This document shows, piece after piece, positions 53,129-60,924 of a DNA stretch of 64,000 bases. The DNA is taken from contig CAVTPD010000003.1 in NCBI GenBank assembly GCA_963736575.1, forward strand, positions 1,426,001-1,490,000, read 5' to 3'. A program made the position numbers and the translations under genes. Position 1 is the stretch's first letter, and each line of letters starts with the position of its first letter. This DNA comes from CAVTPD01 sp963736575. Its GTDB lineage: Bacteria; Bacteroidota; Bacteroidia; Cytophagales; JAAEPT01. The notes under the pieces were generated by a model, which ran no database searches, was not told the origin of the DNA, and saw only the letters and a program-made list of their open reading frames with translations.

Positions 53129-53273
53129 GCGCGCGTTACGTAGTAAAACGCGTGCAGTATAATGCTACCAACGTCGCATCCTTTTTCTAATTCCTCTTAA
53201 AAAGCTATTTTCAAAAGGTAATTATAGAGACAGCTTGGTAGTAGGCACGCGTTTAGCTGAAGCAACGCGCGCC
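53129..53273 (+). mobile_element. Internally deleted RAYT element (MITE-like)
   Basis: The left hairpin (53129-53155, GCGCGCGTTACG..AAAACGCGTGC) is followed by a leader similar to that before the transposase at 57369 (AGTATAA.GCTA... and CTATTTTCAAAAG), then straight to the right-end sequence TTGGTAGTAGG and the right hairpin (53245-53273, GCACGCGTTTAGC..AACGCGCGCC). The transposase coding part is absent. The two hairpins are imperfect inverted copies of each other, as in bacterial REP pairs. It would need the enzyme at 57369 to move. Confidence 0.75.
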
Positions 53274-53309
53274 AGAGGGGAAGGATTTGTGAACATTCAG
53301 GTTGGATAA
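53274..53309 (+). pseudogene. Short C-terminal coding tail behind the element
   Basis: An open frame directly after the right hairpin ends in RGEGFVNIQVG and a stop at 53309. It could be the last residues of a lost protein, perhaps a toxin tip, but 12 codons are too short for confidence. Its position parallels the tails at 55182 and 57947. Confidence 0.3.
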
Positions 53310-53322
53310 ATCAATAAATATA

Positions 53323-54468
53323 ATGAAGACTAAAACAATAATTTTAACAGTATTAATTATTTCAGCTCTATATGTAAAAGGTCAGGAATTTTTGATATTT
53401 AACGCTTGTCCCAAATGTAGCTTAGAGAATAAATCTCAAAATGTTGAGGTTTATTCGTCTCTAAATGACTCCCTAACTCTCAAAGACGTTTTTGAAGAAA
53501 AACAGTTCTATTTAACCGATATAAGGAGAATGGGTTTAAAAGAAAAAGTGCATTTAAGATATACTCACTTCAAGAGAAATATAGTTAAAGACATTATTTA
53601 TGATGTTAAAAGTGGAAAGACAATGACTATTACACCTGAAGAGATAAATTCATTTTCTCGTGTTAAAACGAATGATTTTGAATACTTTGATGGTAAAAAA
53701 TCAGGGCTTGTATATTGCTATTATTCTCGAGAGTATAATAATGTGAAATATAGAATAGCCTACTTTGAAAACGAGACAGTTACTTATTCTGATTTTGATA
53801 AATCTAATGTGATTTATGCATATAAAACTTCTAGTGATTGGGCAACTGATTATTCATTTGGTGACATGAGTGTTTATATATATCCAAATGAAGGTTTTAT
53901 TAAATATCCTATTACTACCGATACGACGAATCGACCAATTTCAGAATTTATATTCAATAATAAAGTAAAACATAAACAACTCGCTTCTTTTTCATTTTCA
54001 AATTTAGAATTGAAACTCATAGAAGTTGTAAGTGATGATACGAATAGTGTTTTTTTAAATTATAATGGGAAAATGAGATTTTGGATTTATACAAAAGAAA
54101 TCTCAAATTTTATGGGGAATGAATCCTATATAATAAGAACAATAATTTACAAAGAGCATGATGTTTTAGACTATAGTCATGATTTCTATGAAAATATTAA
54201 ACGTAAAGATTTAGATATTCTTATAGGTGTAAAGGTTATTCCTGAGATAGAGGTGTTTGATGTAAAGAAACTTAAGTTAAAGAGGATTAAATTGATCTCA
54301 AGTATTGATAATAATACTTCTTATGATTTTAAAATAATTGGAATTGAAAACAATTTATTGTTCTATGTAATTAATGAAAAATTGTTTTCATTAAACTTAA
54401 AAAATGAGGATATAAAAATGGTGTCTCAAAACATACCTTTAAATTCGTATTTGTTGATTAAGCTATAA
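53323..54468 (+). CDS. Exported protein of unknown function
   Basis: 381-aa protein not recognised. The ATG at 53323 (MKTKTIILTVLIISALYVKG) begins a signal peptide; a TTG at 53302 is a less likely start. A CxxC pair, NACPKCS, follows the cleavage region, then a mostly beta-rich, Tyr/Asp/Asn-rich chain with no transmembrane segment. There is no lipobox. Its position after the element and a possible toxin tail suggests an immunity or accessory gene, but this is only positional. The stop is 12 bp before the next element's left hairpin. Confidence 0.6.
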   Translation: MKTKTIILTVLIISALYVKGQEFLIFNACPKCSLENKSQNVEVYSSLNDSLTLKDVFEEKQFYLTDIRRMGLKEKVHLRYTHFKRNIVKDIIYDVKSGKTMTITPEEINSFSRVKTNDFEYFDGKKSGLVYCYYSREYNNVKYRIAYFENETVTYSDFDKSNVIYAYKTSSDWATDYSFGDMSVYIYPNEGFIKYPITTDTTNRPISEFIFNNKVKHKQLASFSFSNLELKLIEVVSDDTNSVFLNYNGKMRFWIYTKEISNFMGNESYIIRTIIYKEHDVLDYSHDFYENIKRKDLDILIGVKVIPEIEVFDVKKLKLKRIKLISSIDNNTSYDFKIIGIENNLLFYVINEKLFSLNLKNEDIKMVSQNIPLNSYLLIKL

Positions 54469-54480
54469 TGTCCCCCACTC

Positions 54481-55176
54481 GAGCGCGTTACGCAGTAAAA
54501 CGCGTTCGTTGTATGCTGTATAAAGCTAACAAAACAGTATCAATTTCCTAATTTCAATTAGAAAAGCTATTTTCATAAGACACTATTTTATCATTTTTTA
54601 TGTCGGAGAAATATAAGTTTAGGAATCCAGACGAGTTGTATTTTGTAACAAGTACAATAGTTTATTGGATAGACCTTTTTACAAGGAAAGAATATAAGCA
54701 CGTTTTAATAAATTGTTTAAAATATTACCAAGAAAAAAGAGGTTTGAGAATTCACGCTTATTGCATTATGTCAAGCCATCTTCATAAGGTTATTAGCACT
54801 AAAAACGGTGAAAGTCTAAGTGCTATAATGAGGGATTTCAAAAAGCTAAGTAATAAAAAGCTAATAGAAGAAATCCGTTTAACGAATGAAAGCCGAAAAG
54901 AATGGTTGTTAAGAGCGTTCGAAAAAGCGGCCAAGCCTTTAAAAAGAATTACGGCTAATAAATAATGGAAAGATGGTAACCACCCAATAGAATTAGATAG
55001 TTTTGAGATGGTGCAACAAAAAGTAGATTATATTCATAATAATCCGGAGAGTCTGAAATTGTGGAAGAACCGGAATATTACTGGTATAGTTCAGCAAGAG
55101 ATTATGCGGGTAAGAAAGGTTTTTTGGAGATAGATACGGTTTGGTAAGCACGCGTTTAGCTAACGCAACGCGCGCC
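54481..55176 (+). mobile_element. RAYT element, damaged copy
   Basis: The left hairpin is at 54481-54508 (GAGCGCGTTACG..AAAACGCGTTCG), the leader at 54509-54599, the transposase reading frame at 54600-55147, and the right hairpin at 55148-55176, immediately after the stop codon. The element is near-identical to that at 57250-57946, which implies recent duplication. Both have CCCCACTC before and AGAAGGT after. Confidence 0.85.
54600..55147 (+). pseudogene. REP-associated tyrosine transposase, inactivated
   Basis: Same protein as at 57369, but with a nonsense change (Leu TTA to TAA at 54963-54965, ending translation after 121 residues) and a one-base deletion near 55034 (CCGGAGAG instead of CCGGTAGAG). 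The HUH pair is retained as SSHLHK (N to S and M to K changes next to it). The lost part holds the catalytic Tyr region, so it is non-functional. Confidence 0.9.
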
Positions 55177-55181
55177 AGAAG

Positions 55182-55292
55182 GTGAGAATTTTAGCTAAGG
55201 TAGCACCAAATGGATCAGTGACTTATAAATACATAAGTGAAACTGGTTATTTGACAAAAGGAGGTGGTCCTCTAGGTGATTTTACTCCATGA
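55182..55292 (+). pseudogene. C-terminal tail of a probable toxin, coupled to an immunity gene
   Basis: The frame from 55182 encodes VRILAKVAPNGSVTYKYISE, continues with GYLTKGGGPLGDFTP and stops with TGA at 55290-55292. The stop overlaps the ATG of the PoNi gene (ATGA), so the original pair was translationally coupled. The upstream part of the gene has been replaced by the RAYT element. The tail ends like secreted polymorphic toxins; by context a PoNe-type DNase is expected, but the catalytic part is missing. Confidence 0.6.
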
Positions 55293-56059
55293 TTCAGATG
55301 AGAGATAAAAATAAGAATAAAGAATATTTTGAGGGGTATCTCTCAAAATCAATAGAGCGTCATCATAAAAGAGCTGAGAAAATTCAGGCTCAAAATTTAG
55401 AAGAAGAAAAGGTAGTTACTCTTAATCATATGATGATTGGTAGTTTGATTGGTAGAATAAAAGCTATTTATTCATCTGGATTAGAAATAGAGCAGATGAC
55501 ACCTTTGCTTATTGAGGCCATTGATATTTCATCATTGAGTTGGCCTGGAAATAGAAAATTCATCGGAAGCGAGGGTGTAGAGTTGGATCAATACTCTTTA
55601 GGTACATATGATGAAATGTTGTGGATGCTTTCATTAGGCTATTTGTTGGATATTCCTACAGAGCATTTTGAAAAGCTAGTATATATCATTGATCAGGATC
55701 AGGTAAAGGATAAGTTGTTTGAGTTCATCATATCAGCAAAAATTCAAACTCGTTCTAATTTAGAGCAAGAGAGTTACAAAAATGGATGGAAGATTTTTGG
55801 TAAGATGCGAGAAGCCACAGAGGTAGTTGATAAAGCCAAGGCGGAATCACTCATTAAGGTTTTTTTAGAAAAAGAATGGTACAAGGAACATAAAAATGTT
55901 GGTTGGTATGGCAATCATAAAGGAAAACATGATACCTACAGTGGTTATTGGTGTTTTGAAGCAGCAGCGGTTGTTGCAATAAAAGGTTTGAACGATACAA
56001 GTTTCAGGGATAATGAATACTATCCAAAAGATTTAGTAGACTACTTTAGAAAATCTTAA
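55289..56059 (+). CDS. PoNi-type immunity protein (DUF1910/DUF1911)
   Basis: 256-aa cytoplasmic protein. The N-terminal DUF1910-like half (about residues 10-120) includes YFEGYLSKSIERHHKRAEKI and the C-terminal DUF1911 half (about 150-250) includes the signature YWCFEAAAVVAIKGLNDTSF and NEYYPKDLVDYF. In the family, PoNi proteins neutralise PoNe DNase toxins delivered by type VI or VII-like systems. The ATG at 55289 overlaps the stop of the toxin tail; a second ATG at 55298 is possible. The toxin gene itself is lost, so this is an orphan immunity gene that may protect against neighbours still armed. Confidence 0.85.
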   Translation: MIQMRDKNKNKEYFEGYLSKSIERHHKRAEKIQAQNLEEEKVVTLNHMMIGSLIGRIKAIYSSGLEIEQMTPLLIEAIDISSLSWPGNRKFIGSEGVELDQYSLGTYDEMLWMLSLGYLLDIPTEHFEKLVYIIDQDQVKDKLFEFIISAKIQTRSNLEQESYKNGWKIFGKMREATEVVDKAKAESLIKVFLEKEWYKEHKNVGWYGNHKGKHDTYSGYWCFEAAAVVAIKGLNDTSFRDNEYYPKDLVDYFRKS

Positions 56060-56064
56060 TAAAT

Positions 56065-56637
56065 ATGAAAAGGATAACTTTAATTATTATAATAGCAATA
56101 ATTATACTTGTTGCATACAATTTACCTTATCCTGTCTATAAGATATCACCATTTTTAATAAGCCTTGTTTTAAGCTTGGCAATAAGCACAAGTATAGTTT
56201 TATTATTACTTAACATATGGCCATGGGAGATAAAGCTGGCAATTAAAAAAACTGCCCATTTACATAATTTATGGACAGTTAATATTTTAGTTTTTATTTT
56301 CAGTGTGGTGATTTCTGTAATTGTTTTCTATAATAATTATGTGTCCTTAGAGTCATCTAAATTGTCGGGTCATCTTGTGGAAACATCTGCCGAAATAATA
56401 GACAAAAGAATTGAAACTAATTATAGAAGGTTTTCAGCGCATGAATATCAGGTAATAACTGTAAAGTATAAAGTAGATGGTAAGCTGTATAAATCTGAGT
56501 TGTCTCAACCGTATACAGGCAGCGATTTAGAACATAGTTCACAAGGAACCTTAGCAGAAAAGCCTTTTCCTAATGTAGGAGAAATGATTGAAATTTATTA
56601 TTCGCAACAAACTCCAACTTTAATTAAACGAAAATAG
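56065..56637 (+). CDS. Membrane protein with a DUF3592-like domain
   Basis: 190-aa protein with three transmembrane helices (about residues 5-22, 30-50 and 75-95), followed by a soluble beta domain (about 108-190) that contains SAEIIDKRIETNYRR, YQVITVKYKVDGKLYKSEL and GEMIEIYYSQQTPTLI. The last phrases match DUF3592-type domains (unknown function). It starts 5 bp after the immunity gene stop and ends one base before the next ATG, so the three genes (55289, 56065, 56639) form one operon. Confidence 0.7.
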   Translation: MKRITLIIIIAIIILVAYNLPYPVYKISPFLISLVLSLAISTSIVLLLLNIWPWEIKLAIKKTAHLHNLWTVNILVFIFSVVISVIVFYNNYVSLESSKLSGHLVETSAEIIDKRIETNYRRFSAHEYQVITVKYKVDGKLYKSELSQPYTGSDLEHSSQGTLAEKPFPNVGEMIEIYYSQQTPTLIKRK

Positions 56638-56638
56638 C

Positions 56639-56878
56639 ATGATTGGTTTATCTATACTCGAAATACAAGTGATAGCATTCTTAATTGGAGCTATATTTGG
56701 TTGGTTTTATGCAAAAAAGATATTGAAAAACAAACTTTTGGGTTTGGTTATATGTGGTTTAGGCGCAGCTCTAATTAATTATTTAGGTAATTTCTATGTG
56801 TTTTATTCCGTATTTTTAATTCCAGTATATTCTTTACTAGGCGCATGGGCTTTTAGCATGATTCTTAAAAAAATATAG
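56639..56878 (+). CDS. Small three-helix membrane protein
   Basis: 79-aa hydrophobic protein with helices at about residues 5-25, 32-52 and 55-75, loops of few residues (KKILKNK) and no recognised motif. The ATG lies one base after the preceding stop. It is the last gene of the immunity operon. Its function is unknown. Confidence 0.6.
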   Translation: MIGLSILEIQVIAFLIGAIFGWFYAKKILKNKLLGLVICGLGAALINYLGNFYVFYSVFLIPVYSLLGAWAFSMILKKI

Positions 56879-56896
56879 ATAGTACATCTGTCTCCC

Positions 56897-56926
56897 CGCT
56901 AGCGCGAGCTTGTAGTGAGTGTTGCA
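56897..56926. repeat. REP-like sequence (partial)
   Basis: CCCGCTAGCGCGAGCTTGTAGTGAG is similar to a motif inside the 447-bp repeats (inverse of GAGCTGAAAGCTCGCACTAGCGGTG at about 15372). It is a degenerate copy of a dispersed element. The surrounding 56879-56982 has no gene. Confidence 0.45.
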
Positions 56927-56982
56927 CAACACCAAATTTTAAAACAGTTTATCGTTCTGCTGTCAGAAATCATTAAAGGAAA

Positions 56983-57237
56983 TTAGTTTTCGAATAGTAT
57001 ATAGTTGTATCTTTTATTGAAAAACAGTTCTGTATCTATTAAAAGAGCCTTCAATCTCACTAAATAATTTGTTTTGGCTGTTTTATTATTAAATCGTATC
57101 AATTTTTTAAGATTATAAGCTATCGCTGATAGGATTAAGTGTTTGGAAGCACTTTTTAAACCTTTAGTTAACGTTTTTTTGGCACTATGATACTCCGTTA
57201 TCGTTCCTATAACCGGTTCCACAGTACTTTGCCTCAA
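56983..57237 (-). pseudogene. C-terminal fragment of a DDE transposase, truncated by a RAYT element
   Basis: 84 codons, ending at a normal stop, that match the end of IS1182/IS5-group DDE transposases (LRQSTVEPVIGTI-like start, KSASKHLILSAIAYNLKKL). The STVEPVIG phrase includes the third catalytic Glu. The upstream part is missing and the frame breaks where the RAYT element at 57250 starts. The element probably inserted in the gene or recombination replaced its 5' part. Confidence 0.75.
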
Positions 57238-57249
57238 TCTTCCCCACTC

Positions 57250-57946
57250 GAGCGCGTTACGCAGTAAAACGCGTTCGTTGTATGCAGTATAAAGCTAACA
57301 AAACAGTATCAATTTCCTAATTTCAATTAGAAAAGTTATTTTCAAAAGACACTATTTTACCATTTTTTATGTCAGAGAAATATAAGTTTAGGAATCCAGA
57401 CGAGTTGTATTTTGTAACTAGTACAATAGTTTATTGGATAGATCTTTTTACAAGGAAAGAATATAAGCACGTTTTAATAAATTGTTTAAAATATTACCAA
57501 GAAAAAAGGGGTTTGAGAATTCACGCTTATTGCATTATGTCAAACCATCTTCATATGGTTATTAGCACTAAAAACGGTGAAAGTCTAAGTGCTATAATGA
57601 AGGATTTCAAAAAGCTAAGTAATAAAAAGCTAATAGAAGAAATCCGTTTAACGAATGAAAGCCGAAAAGAATGGTTGTTAAGAGCGTTCGAAAAAGCGGC
57701 CAAGCCTTTAAAAAGAATTACGGCTAATAAATTATGGAAAGATGGTAACCACCCAATAGAATTAGATAGTTTTGAGATGGTGCAACAAAAAGTAGATTAT
57801 ATTCATAATAATCCGGTAGAGTCTGAAATTGTGGAAGAACCGGAATATTACTGGTATAGTTCAGCAAGAGATTATGCGGGTAAGAAAGGTTTTTTGGAGA
57901 TAGATACGGTTTGGTAAGCACGCGTTTAGCTAACGCAACGCGCGCC
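57250..57946 (+). mobile_element. RAYT element, intact copy
   Basis: Left hairpin 57250-57277, leader with GCTA..CAAAACAGTATC and TTATTTTCAAAAGAC, transposase 57369-57917 and right hairpin 57918-57946 (GCACGCGTTTAGC..GCAACGCGCGCC). The left and right hairpins are imperfect inverse copies of each other (GCGCGTT..AACGC). The stop codon abuts the right hairpin. The window has no insertion-site duplication that can be defined because its partner is already disrupted. Confidence 0.85.
57369..57917 (+). CDS. REP-associated tyrosine transposase (RAYT)
   Basis: 182-aa single-strand DNA transposase of the Y1/HUH class (IS200/IS605-like domain). It starts MSEKYKFRNPDELYFVTSTI, as many flavobacterial RAYTs do. 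The HUH motif is SNHLHMV (about residues 58-64, His60 and His62), and the catalytic Tyr lies in VDYIHNNPVESEIVEE (Tyr about 147). In studied species RAYTs recognise and cut REP hairpins, and they are usually non-mobilising, domesticated copies. Here the gene is directly flanked by hairpins and there are defective copies close by, which is evidence of recent activity. The frame is intact. Confidence 0.93.
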   Translation: MSEKYKFRNPDELYFVTSTIVYWIDLFTRKEYKHVLINCLKYYQEKRGLRIHAYCIMSNHLHMVISTKNGESLSAIMKDFKKLSNKKLIEEIRLTNESRKEWLLRAFEKAAKPLKRITANKLWKDGNHPIELDSFEMVQQKVDYIHNNPVESEIVEEPEYYWYSSARDYAGKKGFLEIDTVW

Positions 57947-58066
57947 AGAAGGTTTACTTCAGGAATAAAATTTACTGTCACTGAAAAAGGGGAAAAACCG
58001 GAAATCAAATTAAATACAGAATATACATTTGAAATTACAAAAACAGATTATACAATTTATCCATAA
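57947..58066 (+). pseudogene. C-terminal coding tail behind the intact RAYT element
   Basis: A continuous frame from the element boundary to TAA at 58064-58066 encodes RRFTSGIKFTVTEKGEKP, then EIKLNTEYTFEITKTDYT, ending in IYP. Beta-strand-rich, no start codon. The ATG of the next gene follows the stop directly. It seems to be the end of a lost protein; the family is unknown. Confidence 0.5.
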
Positions 58067-58768
58067 ATGAAAAAGTTAAAACCAATTCTATTGTTGTTAC
58101 TTTTTATAGTAGCATCTTCAAGTTTTTCTCAAATTGTTGTGAAAGATAGTTCTGCACTACAGCTTTATGATGGTAAACATCAGGCAAAAGCTTATTCGTA
58201 TGAAGAGTATAAAATCCAATCAGTTAAAACTGTAAACTACCCAGTAAATTTAAAAGATTTAACTCAATACCTAATAGCAGAAATATCTACAGACTCTTTA
58301 TTTTTTTATAAAAGCTTACATTTAAATCCTGAAAAAACTGTGGGTTATACTCAAGAAGACTTAAATATTGGCGCCTCATATCCTAGAAATTCGTTTTACT
58401 ATCTTGTATTATTTAAGCTAGATGTAAAAGTAGATAGTATGCGATATACATTTCTCAAAATACATCAATACAGAAAAGAGAAAATAAGTACGTTTGCTAG
58501 ATCCTATATTTCAAGTGACGGTAGGTATTACGAATATATCGATAAAGTGACTAATAAATACAGTTCTGTTTTGTTTGTTCTTAAACAAGAATATTTAGAA
58601 GATGTTTTTATAAAGCATGCCTCCACAGAACCTATCTTACATAAGTTAATAACAGATAATTATGCAAATGGTGTAGTAGACTTAGAAAAGTTGGTAACAG
58701 AATTAAATGAACTTGCCATAAGCAATAGAGAGGAGATGAAAAAGTTTATTGACCCGTATATATATTAA
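58067..58768 (+). CDS. Exported protein of unknown function
   Basis: 233-aa protein with a signal peptide (about residues 1-22, ends SSSFSQ) followed by a mixed helical/beta domain with many Tyr, Lys and Asp residues; no transmembrane segment, no Cys pair and no family recognised. The ATG is immediately after the stop of a toxin-like tail, which resembles the coupled toxin/immunity order. If so, it would be a periplasmic immunity protein for a lost toxin. Function otherwise unknown. The following 58769-59213 has no complete gene. Confidence 0.6.
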   Translation: MKKLKPILLLLLFIVASSSFSQIVVKDSSALQLYDGKHQAKAYSYEEYKIQSVKTVNYPVNLKDLTQYLIAEISTDSLFFYKSLHLNPEKTVGYTQEDLNIGASYPRNSFYYLVLFKLDVKVDSMRYTFLKIHQYRKEKISTFARSYISSDGRYYEYIDKVTNKYSSVLFVLKQEYLEDVFIKHASTEPILHKLITDNYANGVVDLEKLVTELNELAISNREEMKKFIDPYIY

Positions 58769-58774
58769 TTTTAT

Positions 58775-58805
58775 CGCCCTCGTTTAGAGAAGCGTAACGA
58801 GGGCG
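58775..58805. repeat. REP-type hairpin related to the RAYT ends
   Basis: CGCCCTCGTT..AACGAGGGCG, a perfect 10-bp stem with an 11-nt loop (TAGAGAAGCGT). The loop and inner stem resemble the RAYT right hairpin (GTTTAG..CG.AAC), with different outer stem bases that still pair, suggesting a sister element family. Confidence 0.65.
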
Positions 58806-58889
58806 GAAGAGAATAGCGATTGTATCGCGGTATTGAAACAAAGGGGTTAAAAGTATAAATTGCAGTAAGCTATTTTTAAAGATTTTTAA

Positions 58890-58928
58890 ATGTCGGTAGA
58901 TAAATATAAAATCCGTTACAGGCATTAA
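58890..58928 (+). pseudogene. N-terminal remnant of a second RAYT
   Basis: ATG at 58890 opens MSVDKYKIRYRH followed by a stop. The start and its leader (AGCTATTTTTAAAGATTTTT just before the ATG) resemble the leader and start of the RAYT at 57369 (GTTATTTTCAAAAGAC..TTTTT, MSEKYKFRNPD). With the hairpin at 58775 it forms the left part of a decayed element. The rest of 58929-59213 has no coding signal. Confidence 0.5.
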
Positions 58929-59213
58929 AATTTTTTGTTAAAAAAGCATTTCTTCCCCTCTATATTCGGAACTATTATTTCTTATTATTTGTAAAAAGCG
59001 CACACTAGATTAGTGTCTGAATTCACTAAAAAGAAACGGGCTTTCTAAATAGATGAAATTTATAAATCTTAAAGAAACCTACAAGTAGCATGAAATAGAA
59101 ACGGGTATAATTCAGTACCAGAATCAATGACAGTTAAGAGAGCAAAGTTTACCACTCAATTGCGCATGATTCCCTAATAGAGGAAATAAAATTTAAATTT
59201 AATTGGCGCAAAA

Positions 59214-60540
59214 ATGGATAGGAACTTAACATTGATTCAATTTTTTCATTGGTATTACCCAAATGATGGATCACTATGGAAACACTTTAAAGACCAACAA
59301 AACTACTTAGAGGATTTAGGCATTAATATGGTTTGGTTACCACCCCCTTGTAAAACCGAAGACGGTATTAATGGCGTTGGTTACGGAAGTTACGATTTGT
59401 TTGATTTAGGCGAGTTTGATCAAAAAGGTACGGTAAGAACCAAGTACGGAACAAGACAAGAATTATTAGAGGCAATAGACTCGGCACACCAGAAGAAAAT
59501 GCAGGTCTTGCTAGACGCCGTTTTAAACCACAAGGGCGGTGGGGATGAAACCGAACGGGTGAATGCCTATAAGGTTAATCCGGATAATAGAACCGAAACC
59601 ATATCTGAGGTTTTTGAAATAGAAGCCTTTACTAAATTTACTTTTCCCGGTAGAAGGGGGAAGTATTCCAAATTTATATGGGATTTCACCTGTTTTTCTG
59701 GCGTAGACTACGATAATTTAAGTGGGGAAACGGGAGTTTACTGCTTGCTGAATCCGCATGGTGATGACTGGGAGGAAGTAACCAGTAAGGAAAAAGGCAA
59801 TTTTGACTATTTAATGTACAGCGACATTGATTTTAGAAATAACGCTGTGCGCGATGAGATTAAATATTGGGCAGAATGGATGATTACCGAAAACAAATTT
59901 GATGGTTTTAGATTTGATGCCGTTAAACATATGCCTTCTTTTTTCTTTAACGAATTTTTGGATCACATAAGAGGTAAGCTGGGCAGAGACTTCTTTGGGG
60001 TGGCAGAATTCTGGGAAAACGATGTTAGAAACCTCAGTAAATTTATGGATGAGACCGAAGGTAGAATGCATATGTTTGATGCTCCTCTGCATTATAACTT
60101 TCATCTGGCTTCTCTAGTAGGTAATCATTTTGACATGAGGAAGATTTTTGATAATACGCTAACTCAGTTAAATCCATTGCGTAGTGTAACGCTAGTTGAA
60201 AATCACGATTCTCAGCCTTTGCAAGCCCTTGAGTCTACCATAGATTATTGGTTTAAACCCTTGGCGTATGCCATGATGCTCTTAAGGACAGATGGTTTAC
60301 CCTGCGTTTTTTATGCCGATTTATATGGGGCAAAATATACCGACAAAGGTTCAGATGGACAGGATTATGACATTGAGATGGTTAAAGTACAACACATTGA
60401 TGAATTAATAAAAGTAAGAAAAGACTTGGCTTATGGTTATGAAATCAATTATTTAGATCACGATACGTGTGTGGGTTGGGTAAGACATGGTCTAGATGAA
60501 TTCCCCAATTCTGGTATAGCGGTAGTTTTAAGTAACGGAC
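59214..60540 (+). CDS. GH13 alpha-amylase, 3' end lost at the GC junction
   Basis: Cytoplasmic-type alpha-amylase (family GH13, subfamily like AmyS/MalS-type) that hydrolyses alpha-1,4-glucans; no signal peptide. Motifs seen: LLDAVLNHKGG (region I), FDGFRFDAVKH with the nucleophile Asp (about residue 231), GVAEFWE with the acid/base Glu (about 260), and VENHDSQP with the third Asp (about 330). The reading frame continues in native style to VVLSNG at about 60538; downstream the frame is in foreign DNA. Normal length is near 480-490 residues, so only the small C-terminal beta domain is missing (about 440 native residues remain). Confidence 0.9.
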
Positions 60541-60546
60541 ATCCGC
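60532..60546. other. Abrupt AT-rich to GC-rich junction inside a gene
   Basis: Upstream of about 60538 the sequence is the amylase gene in the AT-rich style of the preceding 60 kb. From GACATCCGC onward it is an in-frame piece of an IS630 transposase (IRFLNRLEREIP). All codon usage thereafter is G/C-ended. There is no target-site duplication or IS end at the junction, since the transposase itself is cut in its middle. Confidence 0.8.
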
Positions 60547-60913
60547 TTTCTCAACCGGCTCGAGCGCGAGATCCCGGCGGGGAAGGTCGTCCACGTGATC
60601 CTCGACAACTACGCCGCGCATAAGAAGGACAAGGTCCGCGACTGGCTCGCCCGGCACCCTCGCTGGACGTTTCACTTCACGCCGACATCGTCGTCCTGGC
60701 TGCAACGCCGTCGAGGGCTTCTTTGCCAAGCTCACACGCCGACGTCTCAAGCACGGCGTCTTCCGCTCGGTCTGCGACCTCCAGGCGGCGATCAACCGCT
60801 TCGTCGCCGAGCACAACGAAGGCGAGGCCAAGCCATTCGTCTGGCGTGCCGATCCCGACGCCATCATCGCCGCGCGAAATCGAGGGTTCCAAACGTTGGA
60901 ATCAATCCACTAG
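60541..60913 (+). pseudogene. IS630-family transposase, C-terminal fragment with frameshift
   Basis: DDE transposase fragment. Visible motifs: IRFLNRLEREIPAGKVVHVI, then LDNYAAHKKDKVRDWL (second catalytic Asp) and HFTPTSSSWL (to the third catalytic Glu). At about 60703 an extra C (CTGCAACGCC for CTGAACGCC) shifts the frame; the continuation (AVEGFFAKLTRRRLKHGVF to NRGFQTLESIH) is in the next frame and ends at the TAG at 60911. The N-terminal half is missing at the junction. Confidence 0.85.
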
Positions 60914-60924
60914 AGGTCTAAGCA

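Noticed and set aside
59811..60104. Minus-strand frame within the amylase gene
   Set aside because: It is antisense to conserved catalytic motifs of the GH13 enzyme and is a shadow.
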